This document shows positions 54,167 to 64,000 of a DNA stretch of 64,000 bases, piece by piece; position 1 is the first letter of the stretch; every line of letters begins with the position of its first letter. Made by a program: the position numbers and the translations under genes. Source of the stretch: Lentibacillus sp. JNUCC-1 (GTDB taxonomy: Bacteria > Bacillota > Bacilli > Bacillales > Amphibacillaceae). Location of the stretch: assembly GCF_009741735.1 (NCBI RefSeq), contig NZ_WHOH01000003.1, positions 558,001-622,000 of the forward strand, in the 5' to 3' direction. The notes under the pieces are model-generated. The model was not told where the DNA came from. It was given only the letters and a program-made list of their open reading frames with translations, and searched no databases.

Positions 54167-54718
54167 ATGCGTTATAACATTCGTGGTGAAAATATCGAGG
54201 TGACAGGTGCCATTAAGAGCTACATCGAGAAAAAGGTTGGTAAGCTTGAGCGGTATTTTGATACACCACCTACATCCGAGGTACATGTTAATTTAAGTGT
54301 CTATAATGAAGAGCAGCGAATCGAAGTAACCATCCCCATGACTGATCTATTGCTGAGAGCAGAAGAAGAACATGTGGACATGTACGCTGCAATTGACTTA
54401 GTCGTGGACAAACTGGAAAGACAGATTCGTAAATACAAAACAAAAGTGAACCGCAAGTTTAAAAAAGAGGGCGCGCCCAAACATATATTTGCGGAGATGG
54501 AAAATGAAGCCAAGCAACCCGAGAGTGAATCTGATGAAGTTGAAATTGTTCGTACAAAACGTTTCAATTTAAAGCCAATGGATTCTGAGGAAGCTGTATT
54601 GCAGATGGATATGCTTGGACACGCATTCTTCGTTTTCACAAATGCGGTAACAAATCAAACAAACGTTGTTTATCGCCGTAAAGACGGTAAATACGGTTTG
54701 ATTGAACCAAACAGCTAA
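54167..54718 (+). CDS. hpf: Ribosome hibernation promoting factor, long form
   Basis: This 183-residue protein has the N-terminal S30AE domain (IRGENIEVTGAIKSYIEKKVGKLERYF) and the C-terminal dimerisation domain (VRTKRFNLKPMDSEEAVLQMDMLGHAFFVFTNA..YRRKDGKYGLIEP). The long form joins two 70S ribosomes into the inactive 100S in stationary phase. AAAGGAGG lies before ATG. Confidence 0.96.
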   Translation: MRYNIRGENIEVTGAIKSYIEKKVGKLERYFDTPPTSEVHVNLSVYNEEQRIEVTIPMTDLLLRAEEEHVDMYAAIDLVVDKLERQIRKYKTKVNRKFKKEGAPKHIFAEMENEAKQPESESDEVEIVRTKRFNLKPMDSEEAVLQMDMLGHAFFVFTNAVTNQTNVVYRRKDGKYGLIEPNS

Positions 54719-54741
54719 ATAAAAGGGTATTCAATGCTCAT

Positions 54742-54779
54742 AAAGGTGATCCCATCCTCGAGATGGGATCACCTTTTTT
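54742..54779 (+). terminator. Terminator after hpf
   Basis: A perfect 15-bp stem (AAAGGTGATCCCATC / GATGGGATCACCTTT) and T6. Confidence 0.95.
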
Positions 54780-54889
54780 AAGAGCCATAAGCTTGCGCAG
54801 GAACGTGTGTAGTTGTCATGATGTGTGTGAAAGTGTTATTATAAGTGTTATGATCAAAAGATTTTTCATTTAATCGAGGTGCTATGAAC

Positions 54890-57402
54890 ATGGCAGGTTT
54901 GCTAAAAAGAATATTCGGTGATGGGAATCAGAAACAGCTTAACCGTCTGCAAAAGAAAGCAGATCAGATCGAAGCGCTGGAACCTGATTTTGAACGCCTG
55001 TCAGATGCCGAATTGGTTAATAAAACAGAGGAATTTAAAGAAAGATATAACAACGGGGAAACGCTTGATGATTTGCTCGTTGAAGCCTATGCTGTTGTCA
55101 GGGAATCAGCTAAACGCGTTCTAAACATGCGTCCGTTTCCCGTACAGCTTATGGGTGCCATTGCATTACATGAAGGCAATATTTCGGAAATGAAAACAGG
55201 TGAAGGTAAAACACTCGCATCAACTATGCCCGCATACTTAAACGCTTTGTCCGGAAATGGTGTCCATATTATTACGGTCAACGAGTACTTGGCTGAGCGT
55301 GACGCGCAGGAAATGGGTGAATTGTTTCAATTCCTGGGCTTAACAGTTGGTTTGAATGGAAATGGATTGTCAAAAGAAGAAAAGCGTGAAGCTTATTACA
55401 GTGATATCACATATGGAACAAATAATGAGTATGGATTTGACTATCTTCGGGATAACATGGTGCTGTATAAAGAACAAATGGTACAGCGCCCACTTAACTT
55501 TGCCATTATTGACGAAGTTGACTCCATCTTGATTGATGAGGCGAGAACACCGCTCATCATCTCAGGATCGGCTCAGAAATCTGCCTCCATGTACCAGCAG
55601 GCAGACTCATTTGTGAGCACACTGACCAAGGAAACCGACTATACGTATGACGAAAAAACAAAAGGTGTGCAACTGACTGAAGAAGGGATTAATAAGGCTG
55701 AACGGTTTTTCTCAATTGAAAATCTGTTCGATTTAAACAACGTATCCTTGACACACCATATTAATCAGGCTTTGAAGGCTCATGTGTCCATGCATCGTGA
55801 TATGGATTATGTGGTACAGGAAGATGAAGTTGTCATTGTAGACCAGTTTACCGGTCGTCTCATGAAAGGACGTCGCTATAGTGATGGGCTGCACCAGGCG
55901 ATTGAAGCAAAAGAAGGTCTGCATATTCAAAATGAAAGTATGACGTTGGCCTCCATTACGTTCCAGAACTTTTTCCGGATGTATAACAAACTGTCTGGAA
56001 TGACAGGTACAGCAAAAACGGAGGAAGAAGAATTTCGTAACATTTACAACATGGATGTTATTGCAATTCCGACAAATAAACCGATCATTCGTGATGATAA
56101 AGCAGATATGATCTACAAAACCGTTGAGGGCAAGTTTAATGCCGTCACACAAGATATAAAAGAGCGTCACGAAAAAGGCCAGCCGGTCTTGGTTGGTACG
56201 GTCGCTGTTGAAACATCCGAGGTCATTTCCAAGCTGCTCAAAAAAGCAGGTGTCAGACATGATGTCCTAAACGCTAAAAATCACTATCGTGAAGCAGATA
56301 TCATTGAAAATGCAGGTCAGCCGGGTGCTGTAACAATTGCCACAAACATGGCTGGCCGCGGTACAGATATCAAGCTTGGAGACGGGGTAAAAGAACGGGG
56401 CGGCCTTGCTGTTATCGGTACAGAACGACACGAATCACGCCGGATTGACAACCAGCTCCGCGGACGTTCCGGACGTCAGGGGACCCAGGTGTTACGCAGT
56501 TTTATCTATCCATGGAAGATGAATTGATGCGCAGATTTGGGTCCGATAATTTGAGATCCATGATGGACCGTTTAGGCATGGACGATTCTCAGCCGCTTGA
56601 AAGCAAAATGGTCTCAAGAGCTGTAGAGTCAGCCCAAAAACGGGTCGAAGGTAATAACTTTGATGCACGTAAAACAGTGCTCTCATACGACGACGTTCTG
56701 CGTGAACAGCGTGAGATTATCTATAAACAGCGTTTTGATGTGATTGATGCTGAAGGAGACCTCCGTGAGATTATTGAAAACATGATTCTTTCGTCACTTC
56801 AGCGTGTTGTCAGCACCCATACTCAAGATGACGACGATGCGAACTGGCAGCTGAGCTCCATCATTGAATATGTGGAGGGCAGCCTTCTGGATCCAGGTGA
56901 TGTTGAAGTAACAGACATTAAAGGGAAAGACCCAGAAGAAATGATTGATCTGATCATGGATAAAGTCCGCACCCGGTACGATGAAAAAGTCGAGGAACTC
57001 ACACCAGAACAGATGAATGAATTCGAAAAAGTGATCTTACTGAGAACAGTTGACACCAAGTGGATGGACCATATCGACCAGATGGATCAGTTGAGACAAG
57101 GTATTCACCTGCGCGCATATGGACAAAACGATCCATTGCGTGAGTATCAGATGGAAGGCTTTGCGATGTTTGAGGAAATGGTCGCAAGCATTGAAGATGA
57201 AGTGGCTAAATATATTATGAAAGCCCAAATCAGGGATAATCTGCAGCGCGAGAGCGTTGTGAAAAACACTCAGGCTGTTTCAGGCGGACAAGAGGAAGGC
57301 GAAAAACGCAGAAAACCTTATATCAAGAAAAACACAGTGGGGCGTAATGACCCATGTCCTTGCGGCAGCGGCAAAAAATATAAAAACTGCCACGGCAAAT
57401 AA
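54890..57402 (+). pseudogene. secA: Preprotein translocase ATPase SecA (one-base frameshift)
   Basis: The motor of Sec export, 837 residues when repaired. NBD1 has MKTGEGKTL and [22 protein letters not shown], the preprotein cross-linking domain follows, NBD2 has [12 protein letters not shown] and [14 protein letters not shown], and the C-terminal zinc tail is [19 protein letters not shown]. At about 56484 a run of four G should be five: [24 protein letters not shown] then reads through. SecA is essential, so the lesion must be an error in the sequence, not biology. ATG 54890 suits the GAGGTG better than ATG 54884. A possible promoter TTGTCA-N18-TATTAT is at 54813-54842. Confidence 0.93.
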
Positions 57403-57444
57403 AAACTGCAACTTGATTTAATACACTAACTAGAGGTGAATGAT

Positions 57445-58546
57445 ATGGACATGACTGAAATCAGACAGAAATTGGATCAGATGGAAAAACGCATTGCGGA
57501 CTTTAGGGGGTCTCTTTGACCTCGATACAAAGAAGCAACGCATAGAAGAGCTGGAACTGGATATGACGGCACCTTCTTTCTGGGATGACCAGGCCAGCGC
57601 GCAAAAAGTCATTGATGAAGTGAATGGGCTCAAGTCTTATGTCGGAGATTTTGAATCAATTGAACAGCAACTTGAAGATCTTGAAGTTTCCTATGAACTC
57701 GTTAAAGAAGAGAATGACACAGAACTTTTTGAAGATCTGGATGAACAAACGCAGGCGCTTAGTCAAGACATCAGTGATTTCGAACTGCAAATGCTTCTGA
57801 GTGATCCATATGATGCCAATAACGCCATTCTTGAACTCCATCCTGGTGCAGGCGGAACTGAATCACAGGACTGGGCCAGCATGTTGTTAAGAATGTACCA
57901 GCGCTGGGCAGAACAGAAAGGATTCCAGGTCGATACGCTTGATTATCTTGCTGGCGATGAAGCCGGGGTGAAAAGTGTTACATTGCTTATTAAAGGCCAT
58001 AACGCTTATGGCTATCTGAAAGCCGAGAAAGGTGTTCATCGTCTCGTTCGGATATCTCCATTTGATTCATCAGGCAGACGGCATACATCGTTTGTGTCAT
58101 GTGATGTTTTGCCTGAGATCACCGATGATGTGGATATAGATATTAAAAATGAAGATATTAAAATGGATACGTACAGAGCAAGTGGCGCAGGGGGTCAGCA
58201 CGTAAACAAAACAGACTCTGCCGTTCGACTGACGCATGTTCCTACTAACATCATTGTGACATGCCAATCTGAGCGGTCACAAATTAAAAACCGCGAAACT
58301 GCGATGAAAATGCTTAAGGCAAAATTATATCAGGTGGAACTTGAAAAGCAGCAGCAGGAATTAGATGACATTCGCGGAGAACAAAAGGAAATTGGCTGGG
58401 GCAGTCAGATCCGCTCGTATGTTTTTCATCCGTATACAATGGTTAAAGATCACCGGACCAATATTGATGCTGGCAATGCCCAAGGTGTAATCGATGGTGA
58501 TATTGATCCATTTATCGATGCGTATCTTAGGTCACAGATGAATTAA
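57445..58546 (+). CDS. prfB: Peptide chain release factor 2, with programmed +1 frameshift
   Basis: Release factor for UGA and UAA codons, 366 residues. ATG 57445 follows AGAGGTG. Codon 25 is an in-frame UGA at 57517 within CTT TGA C, preceded by the internal Shine-Dalgarno AGGGGG at 57505-57510. Slippage on CTT moves translation +1 to the main frame, an autoregulatory device known from most bacteria. The recognition loop [13 protein letters not shown] and the catalytic GGQ in [11 protein letters not shown] are intact. Confidence 0.97.
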
Positions 58547-58733
58547 ATGCCGTTCAAAAAATGTCAATAAGCTGCCACATTTAAGCAAACGCTCGCGAAT
58601 GCTGGAAACTTGGAAGGTTCTACCTGTTTAGGCGGTATGATTCATTAAAGAAATTTGTTTAAAATATGGTGCTATCGGTTATAATGAAAGAGACAAGTTT
58701 TATATACTATTTTTGGATTGGGGGATTTCATTC

Positions 58734-59093
58734 ATGAAGAAATGGCTTATGGCAATTTTATTTGGAACCGTGCTAACGCTTGGTGCATGTGGCGGCGGTG
58801 GTGACAATGGCGGAGACAACGCCGGCGGAAATAACGGCGGGGACGCCAACAACGGCGGTGAATCAGTCGACGCAGGGGCCGCAGAAGACATCTACAAGAG
58901 CAACTGTGCTTCTTGCCACGGCGGTGACCTTGGCGGTGGAATGGGACCTGACCTGACATCAGTTGGTGCAGATCATTCCAAAGAAGACATTATTGACATC
59001 ATCCATAACGGTATGGGCCAAATGCCAGCTCAAAAGCAAGTTTCTGATGAAGATGCAGAAACCATTGCAAGCTGGTTAGCCAACAAAAAGTAA
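58734..59093 (+). CDS. cccB: Cytochrome c-551 lipoprotein CccB
   Basis: A 119-residue, membrane-anchored cytochrome. The signal MKKWLMAILFGTVLTLGAC ends in a lipobox. A long Gly/Asn/Asp-rich linker (about 20-45) leads to the haem domain with CASCH and the methionine ligand in GMGQMPAQ. It shuttles electrons to cytochrome c oxidase outside the membrane. Position between prfB and ftsE is as in B. subtilis. Confidence 0.94.
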   Translation: MKKWLMAILFGTVLTLGACGGGGDNGGDNAGGNNGGDANNGGESVDAGAAEDIYKSNCASCHGGDLGGGMGPDLTSVGADHSKEDIIDIIHNGMGQMPAQKQVSDEDAETIASWLANKK

Positions 59094-59106
59094 TTTACGC
59101 ATAAAG

Positions 59107-59136
59107 AAACTGTCCGGCAATCGCCGGGCAGTTTTT
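59107..59136 (+). terminator. Terminator after cccB
   Basis: AAACTGTCCGGC and GCCGGGCAGTTT make a 12-bp stem with one G-U pair, then TT. Confidence 0.9.
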
Positions 59137-59281
59137 GTGTTTTGAGACAAATTGTAATGCGGTGAAATGTAAATGTAATAATTTTACCGATAAAATTAAT
59201 GACGAAAAATGTTATAATGAGTAAAGGTTATGGGTGTGATCATCATGCCTGCCCAATTACTTAGCGTAAAGGTGAGTTAAA

Positions 59282-59968
59282 ATGATACTAATGGAAGATA
59301 TATATAAGAAATACCCCAATGGTGTCACTGCCTTAAATGGCATTGATGTTGACATCAAACAGGGTGAGTTTGTTTATATTGTGGGGCCGAGTGGAGCCGG
59401 GAAATCCACATTTATTAAATTGATGTACCGGGAAGAAAAACCGAGCGAAGGTAAAATTATTATCAACGAGAAAGACGTGCAAAAGATTAAAGAACGGCAT
59501 ATCCCTTACTTGAGACGTGACATCGGTGTTGTGTTCCAGGACTTTAAACTGCTGCCGAAATTATCGGCATATGAGAATGTCGCTTTTGCTCTTGAAGTTA
59601 TTGAAGAAACGCCTAAAAATATCCGGCGCCGTGTGATGGATGTGCTGGAACTGGTTGGGTTAAAGAACAAGGCGCGGTTTTTGCCTGATGAATTATCCGG
59701 TGGTGAGCAGCAGCGTGTTTCAATTGCCAGAGCGATCGTAAACCGGCCAAAATTAGTGATTGCCGATGAACCAACAGGTAACCTGGATCCGGAAACTTCC
59801 TGGGAGATTATGCGCTCACTTGAAGAAGTCAATGACACAGGGACAACCATTATTATGGCAACCCACAGCAAAGAAATCGTCAATACATTTAAAAAGCGTG
59901 TCATAGCAATAGAAAACGGAATTATTGTGCGTGATGAACAACGGGGTGACTACGGTTATGAAATTTAG
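59282..59968 (+). CDS. ftsE: Cell-division ABC ATPase FtsE
   Basis: A 228-residue ABC ATPase with Walker A GPSGAGKST, signature LSGGEQQR and Walker B LVIADEPTGNLD. With FtsX it activates peptidoglycan hydrolases (CwlO-type in Bacillus) and controls sporulation entry. It overlaps ftsX by 11 bases. Confidence 0.96.
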   Translation: MILMEDIYKKYPNGVTALNGIDVDIKQGEFVYIVGPSGAGKSTFIKLMYREEKPSEGKIIINEKDVQKIKERHIPYLRRDIGVVFQDFKLLPKLSAYENVAFALEVIEETPKNIRRRVMDVLELVGLKNKARFLPDELSGGEQQRVSIARAIVNRPKLVIADEPTGNLDPETSWEIMRSLEEVNDTGTTIIMATHSKEIVNTFKKRVIAIENGIIVRDEQRGDYGYEI

Positions 59969-60850
59969 AACACTAAAGCGCCATTTCCGTGAAGGTGTTA
60001 AAAATATATTCCGGAATGGCTGGATGTCAGTTGCATCAATCGGTGCTGTTACAGTAACACTCGTACTTGTCAGTGCTTTTTTAACGATTATGCTGAACTT
60101 AAATGAGATGGCCAAAAAGGTTGAAGAAGATGTAGAGATTAATGCCCTAATAGATTTGACTGCCAGTAAAGAGGACATTAAAGCACTTGGTAAAGAAATT
60201 GAAAAACTTGATGATATAGATTCTGTTGTGTTTTCTTCCAATGATGAAGAACTGAGAAAGTTTATGGATAGCATGGGTGATGAAGGAGATTCCTGGGGCT
60301 TATTGATCAGGACAACCCTTTGCGTCACACATATATTGTTAAAACTGTTCATCCTGAAGATACCGAGCGGGTTGCCGGCAAAATAAAAGACATGGCAAAT
60401 GTCTATAAAGTCAATTATGGACAGGATGTCGTCAGTACACTGTTTCAGTTTAATAAATACGCCCGCACCATCGGCATTGTCCTTATTGGCGGGTTGCTTC
60501 TGACGGCGATCTTCTTGATTTCGAATACCATTAAACTAACCATTATGGCCCGCAGCAGGGAAATCGGTATTATGAAGCTTGTTGGAGCAACGAACAGCTT
60601 TATCCGCTGGCCATTTTTCGTGGAGGGCCTGTTCCTTGGCGTGCTTGGTTCGCTTATACCAATAGCGGTCGTGCTGGGAGGCTATTATTATATTGACGCC
60701 AACTTGGTGGAGAGAATTAATTACAGCTTCTTTGCCATTTTGCCTTTCAATCCATTTGCATGGCAATTATCACTCCTCGTTTTGGGTATTGGAGCCATTA
60801 TCGGCATTTGGGGAAGTGTTATGAGTGTCCGCAAGTTCCTAAAGGTTTAA
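59958..60850 (+). pseudogene. ftsX: Cell-division permease FtsX (one-base frameshift)
   Basis: Repairing one T near 60306 gives GDSWGLFDQDNPLRHTYIVKTV and a full protein of 297 residues with four membrane helices and one large extracellular loop (about 45-170). ATG 59958 lies inside the end of ftsE. It passes the FtsE ATP signal to wall hydrolases outside. The defect is of the same type as in secA. Confidence 0.88.
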
Positions 60851-60898
60851 AACAATGATGATTAAGAATTGCAGAATGAACAAATAGCATGTACGATT

Positions 60899-60928
60899 AA
60901 AGACATCACATAAAAATGTGATGTCTTT
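60899..60928 (+). terminator. Terminator after ftsX
   Basis: A perfect 12-bp stem AAAGACATCACA / TGTGATGTCTTT around a 6-nt loop. The following TAATTTC is only moderately U-rich. Confidence 0.82.
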
Positions 60929-61009
60929 AATTTCTAAAAGCCTTGTTTTAACGTATAATGAAGCAATAACCCTTTGTTCAAATAAGGTGTAAAAGATAGA
61001 GGTGACGTA

Positions 61010-62472
61010 ATGAAGATGAGAAAAACGCAAATTGTTATTGTACTGCTGCTAGCACTTGTGTTGGGTTTTGGCGGCGCTTTTGCAGGGTTCAAACTGGCTC
61101 AGTCAGGAGAACAACCAAGTGAGCAAACGGTCCCTGACCAAGCACTGGACAGCACGCCTAAAGATGTTCCTCACTCAGCTAATATGGGGAAAATTATGCA
61201 GACATATGCATTGATTAAAGAGAATTACATTGAAGATGTTGATGATCAAGTACTTATAGAAGGGGCTATTCAAGGAATGCTTGAAGTTTTGGATGACCCT
61301 TTTACATCTTATATGGACGCTGAAACAGTGAAATCCTTCACTGAGCAGATTGAGTCTTCTTTTGAAGGCATTGGTGCTGAGGTAAGTAAAACGAATGGCG
61401 CAATCACAATCGTTTCACCTATTAAAGATTCTCCTGCTGAAGAAGCAGGTTTGCGTCCAAATGACAAGGTGCTCAGCGTGGACGGCGAAAGCATTAAAGG
61501 CCTGGATCTTCATGAGGCAGTTGAGAAAATCCGTGGTGAGAAAGGCTCTGAAGTAGTGCTTGAAATACAGCGGCAAGGTGTCTCTGAACCCTTTAATGTA
61601 ACACTTGTCAGAGATGAAATACCTGTCGAGACTGTTTATTCTGAAATGAAAACTGTCGAGGGCAAGAAAACGGGTGTCATTGAAATTGCTTCTTTCTCAG
61701 AGAAAACAGCACAGGAATTCTCTGAACACCTTAATAAACTTGAAGAAAAGGGAATAGAAGGTCTTGTCATAGATGTACGCGGTAATCCAGGGGGATTTTG
61801 GATGTTGTAGAAGACATATTAGGTCTGTTCATTCCACAAGATATGCCTTATCTGCAAATCGAAAAACCTGATGGAACGAAAACACCGCATTATTCTGATT
61901 TAGAAGCAAAAAAAGATTACCCTGTTGATGTTCTGATTAATGAAGGAAGTGCGTCGGCTTCAGAGATACTCGCCGTCGCCATGAAAGAAGCAGGTTATGA
62001 GGTCCTTGGCGAAACGAGCTATGGCAAAGGAACCGTTCAGAATGCAGTTCCGATTGCAGAGGATGGCAGTGCAGTAAAATTGACCATTATGAAGTGGCTT
62101 TCTCCTGAGGGGAACTGGATCAATGAGGTCGGTGTTGAACCTACAATTGAAGTTAAGCAGCCTGATTACTATTATACGAGTCCTGTAGATATCGAAAACA
62201 CACTCGCATATGATCAAACAGGAGAAAAGATCAAAAACATTCAAGTCATGCTTGAAGGGCTGGGCTATGATACAGACCGTAAAGACGGATACTTTAGTAA
62301 GGCTACAGAAAAAGCTGTAAAGGCCTTTCAAAAAGATAATTCTCTTCAGGTGACTGGGGAAATTGATAGTGAAACGGCCGGACAGCTTCAGCAAATGGTT
62401 GTGGAGAAAGTCCGTAATGGTGAGGACGATCAACAAATGGAAAAAGCATTAAATGCATTGTATGAATCATAA
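61010..62472 (+). pseudogene. ctpB: Carboxy-terminal processing protease CtpB (one-base frameshift)
   Basis: A secreted S41 protease of 487 residues when one T is restored near 61797 (RGNPGGFLDVVEDILGLFIP). It has an N-terminal signal anchor, a PDZ domain (about 115-190, VSPIKDSPAEEAGLRPNDKVLSVDGESIKG), the catalytic Ser in NEGSASASEILA and Lys in SYGKGTVQ, and a C-terminal peptidoglycan-binding domain (AFQKDNSLQVTGEID). In B. subtilis CtpB cleaves SpoIVFA during sporulation. AGAGGTG precedes the ATG. Confidence 0.9.
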
Positions 62473-62559
62473 GCCGCTCCGTACAAGCATGAATACTTCC
62501 TGCATCAGTGGGGGTATTCATGCTGAAGGGGCACTAAAAAAGGGATGCAGGAGCAGGTG

Positions 62560-63717
62560 ATGACTATGCTTGTAGATTGGGGCATTGAACTGTTAAAAGG
62601 CGTTGGACGACTGTTTCTTAACCCTTTATTGTATTGGGCTGTTTTACTGGTACTTATTGTAGGGTTAAAACGTCATCAGCGTGACCGGCGCAACTTCGGA
62701 ATGAAAATATTTGGTCAAGGAACTGAAGTATCTTATACCATTCTCCCGTCTCTGATCATTGGTGCTGTTATATCATTGCTCATGGTCGGCGTCGGTGTTG
62801 TTTTTTCTTATCAAACCCTTATGGTTCTTGCTGTTGTCGTTATTCTGTTGAGTGTGTCATTCAGACTGACCCTTCTGTCGGCAAGTTATACAATTGGTGT
62901 GGCATATATCGTGCTTCTGTTTCTGCCATTAATATTCACCCGTCAATCATATTTTGAAAAAAACCTGTTTTCGAATACGAATTTTGTTGGACTTGCCATT
63001 CTTCTGGGAGTGTTTTTAATTGTTGAGGGAATCATCCTGAAACGGGTGAAAAAATCTCATACATATCCTGATTTAATGCTGAGCGAGCGGGGTGGCTGGA
63101 TCGGGCAACATCATTTGGGTAAAATGGCTGTCATTCCATTTTTTACTTTAATTCCAGCTGGAGCTATCGAACCATTCGCTGAATACTGGCCGTATGTTTC
63201 TTTTGGTGGTGACTCATACGGGTTGCTGGTATTTCCGTTTATAATCGGGTTTGATTATGCAGCCAGAGGATCACAGCCTGAAAAAGCGGCTGAGAAATTA
63301 GCTGGATCTATTATATTGCTCGGTTTCTTTGTTCTCTTATTATCCATTGGTAGCGTTTTTGCCGGATGGCTGTCTGCAGTTGCCATTGTATTCGGTATTG
63401 TAGGCAAGGAATGGATCAACTATCGGCATCGTGTTTCAGAATCAAGCAAACGTCCCTATTTTCCTGCAGGGGATGGCGGGCTAACCATTCTTGACATCAT
63501 TCCGGATTCACCGGCAGAACGCCTCGATATCATAGCAGGGGACCATGTCAAAAAAGTAAACGGTCAACAAGTGGCATCGATTCAATCATTTTATGAAGCC
63601 TTGCAGGGCAGTGGCGCCTTTTTCAAATTAGAATTGATTGATACGCGTGGCGAAGTGCGCTTTGTGCAAGGTGCCTTATATGAGGGGAACACCATGAACT
63701 GGGCATCCTATTTGTAA
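62560..63717 (+). CDS. minJ: Cell-division topology factor MinJ-like PDZ membrane protein
   Basis: About 385 residues, with seven or eight membrane segments in the first 290 and a C-terminal PDZ domain (GGLTILDIIPDSPAERLDIIAGDHVKKVNGQQV). It lies directly after ctpB, the place of minJ (yvjD) in B. subtilis, where MinJ bridges DivIVA and MinD at poles and septum. The start could be ATG 62560 (GGAG before) or ATG 62566 (AGGTG before). Confidence 0.88.
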   Translation: MTMLVDWGIELLKGVGRLFLNPLLYWAVLLVLIVGLKRHQRDRRNFGMKIFGQGTEVSYTILPSLIIGAVISLLMVGVGVVFSYQTLMVLAVVVILLSVSFRLTLLSASYTIGVAYIVLLFLPLIFTRQSYFEKNLFSNTNFVGLAILLGVFLIVEGIILKRVKKSHTYPDLMLSERGGWIGQHHLGKMAVIPFFTLIPAGAIEPFAEYWPYVSFGGDSYGLLVFPFIIGFDYAARGSQPEKAAEKLAGSIILLGFFVLLLSIGSVFAGWLSAVAIVFGIVGKEWINYRHRVSESSKRPYFPAGDGGLTILDIIPDSPAERLDIIAGDHVKKVNGQQVASIQSFYEALQGSGAFFKLELIDTRGEVRFVQGALYEGNTMNWASYL

Positions 63718-63755
63718 AGCCCCCATTTCGGCTGCCCTCCTAGTCTATCAGCTCT

Positions 63756-63789
63756 CCACTGGAAAGATGTTTCCAGTGGCCTTTTTTTT
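63756..63789 (+). terminator. Terminator after minJ
   Basis: CCACTGGAAA and TTTCCAGTGG form a perfect stem around GATG, then CC and T8. Confidence 0.95.
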
Positions 63790-63907
63790 GCGGTTATGTT
63801 CAAATGTTCACATAGTAATAAAATTGTATAAGAGTTAAATACAGTTAACACTATTGGTATAGTAACAATTGAGGCGTTCACACATTAGCCATAAAGCTAC
63901 ATTTTAA

Positions 63908-63923
63908 TGTGATTTATATCACA
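63908..63923 (+). promoter_or_regulatory. Fnr/Crp-type operator at the right edge
   Basis: TGTGATTTATATCACA is a perfect TGTGA-N6-TCACA palindrome. A second half-matching unit, TGTGATCATCTCACC, starts right behind it at 63923. In Bacillus this is the Fnr box of anaerobic genes. No gene follows inside the window; the 63790-64000 stretch is otherwise AT-rich without an ORF. Confidence 0.65.
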
Positions 63924-64000
63924 TGTGATCATCTCACCATATCATACAATAGAATCAAAGATAAGATACAGCAACCGATAATAGGCAACATCTTATCTAA

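Noticed and set aside
1..64000. CRISPR arrays, tRNA, rRNA, transposases
   Set aside because: I saw no evenly spaced direct repeats, no cloverleaf with a GGTTCRA-type arm, no ribosomal RNA and no transposase motif in the window.

Overview
The window is a 64 kb stretch of low-to-mid GC chromosome from a Bacillota, family Bacillaceae. The main reason is gene order: yvyE, degS-degU, degV, comFA-comFC, yvyF, flgM, flgN, flgK, flgL, yviE, fliW, csrA, flaG, fliD, fliS, fliT, hpf, secA, prfB, cccB, ftsE-ftsX, ctpB and minJ follow the Bacillus subtilis layout almost gene for gene. SinR, sigma-D type flagellar promoters, AGGAGG ribosome binding sites and many ATG/TTG/GTG starts agree. I cannot name the species from the sequence.

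Left part (1-14.8 kb): a truncated dispersed repeat; a Vga/VmlR-like ABC-F ribosome-protection gene behind a leader with a consensus promoter, a three-codon upstream ORF, an antiterminator arm and an intrinsic terminator; a ferredoxin and a Fur-box flavodoxin; then a long operon for cytoplasmic muropeptide recycling (sugar-binding lipoprotein, two permeases, NagZ, NamZ, MurQ, MurR-type regulator, MurNAc kinase, double GNAT, AmiE-like amidase). It replaces the PTS MurP route of B. subtilis by ABC import plus a kinase. Its product, GlcNAc-6-phosphate, would be finished by nagA-nagB at 38.5-40.4 kb.

Middle part (14.9-44 kb): a complete type II Wadjet anti-plasmid operon (jetA-jetB-jetC-jetD) with a fifth, translationally coupled gene for a pentapeptide-repeat protein; a chemoreceptor with a CheX phosphatase behind a near-perfect sigma-D promoter; a 660-bp gene-free region holding a palindromic dispersed repeat and a second hairpin-rich element; then metabolic and regulatory genes (Pcp, an MFS transporter, a Cof phosphatase, a YdjO zinc protein, an odd P-loop ATPase, two tandem IDEAL-domain paralogs, a GGT-like enzyme, a MecA-N-type PBP, an LCP ligase, SinR, VanZ, nagAB, YigZ, DegS/DegU, DegV).

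Right part (44-64 kb): competence (comFA, comFC), the late flagellar cluster without flagellin (hag), ribosome hibernation factor, protein export, release factor 2 with its programmed frameshift, cytochrome c, FtsEX, CtpB and MinJ, ending in a terminator and a TGTGA-N6-TCACA (Fnr/Crp-type) box for a gene beyond the edge.

Nine genes, including essential ones such as secA, are each broken by what looks like the loss of a single base, often in a homopolymer. All nine become full length if one base is restored, so I read them as assembly or sequencing errors, and the coordinates given span the repaired genes. prfB is the exception: its frameshift is the natural programmed one. I saw no tRNA, rRNA, CRISPR array, transposase or prophage.
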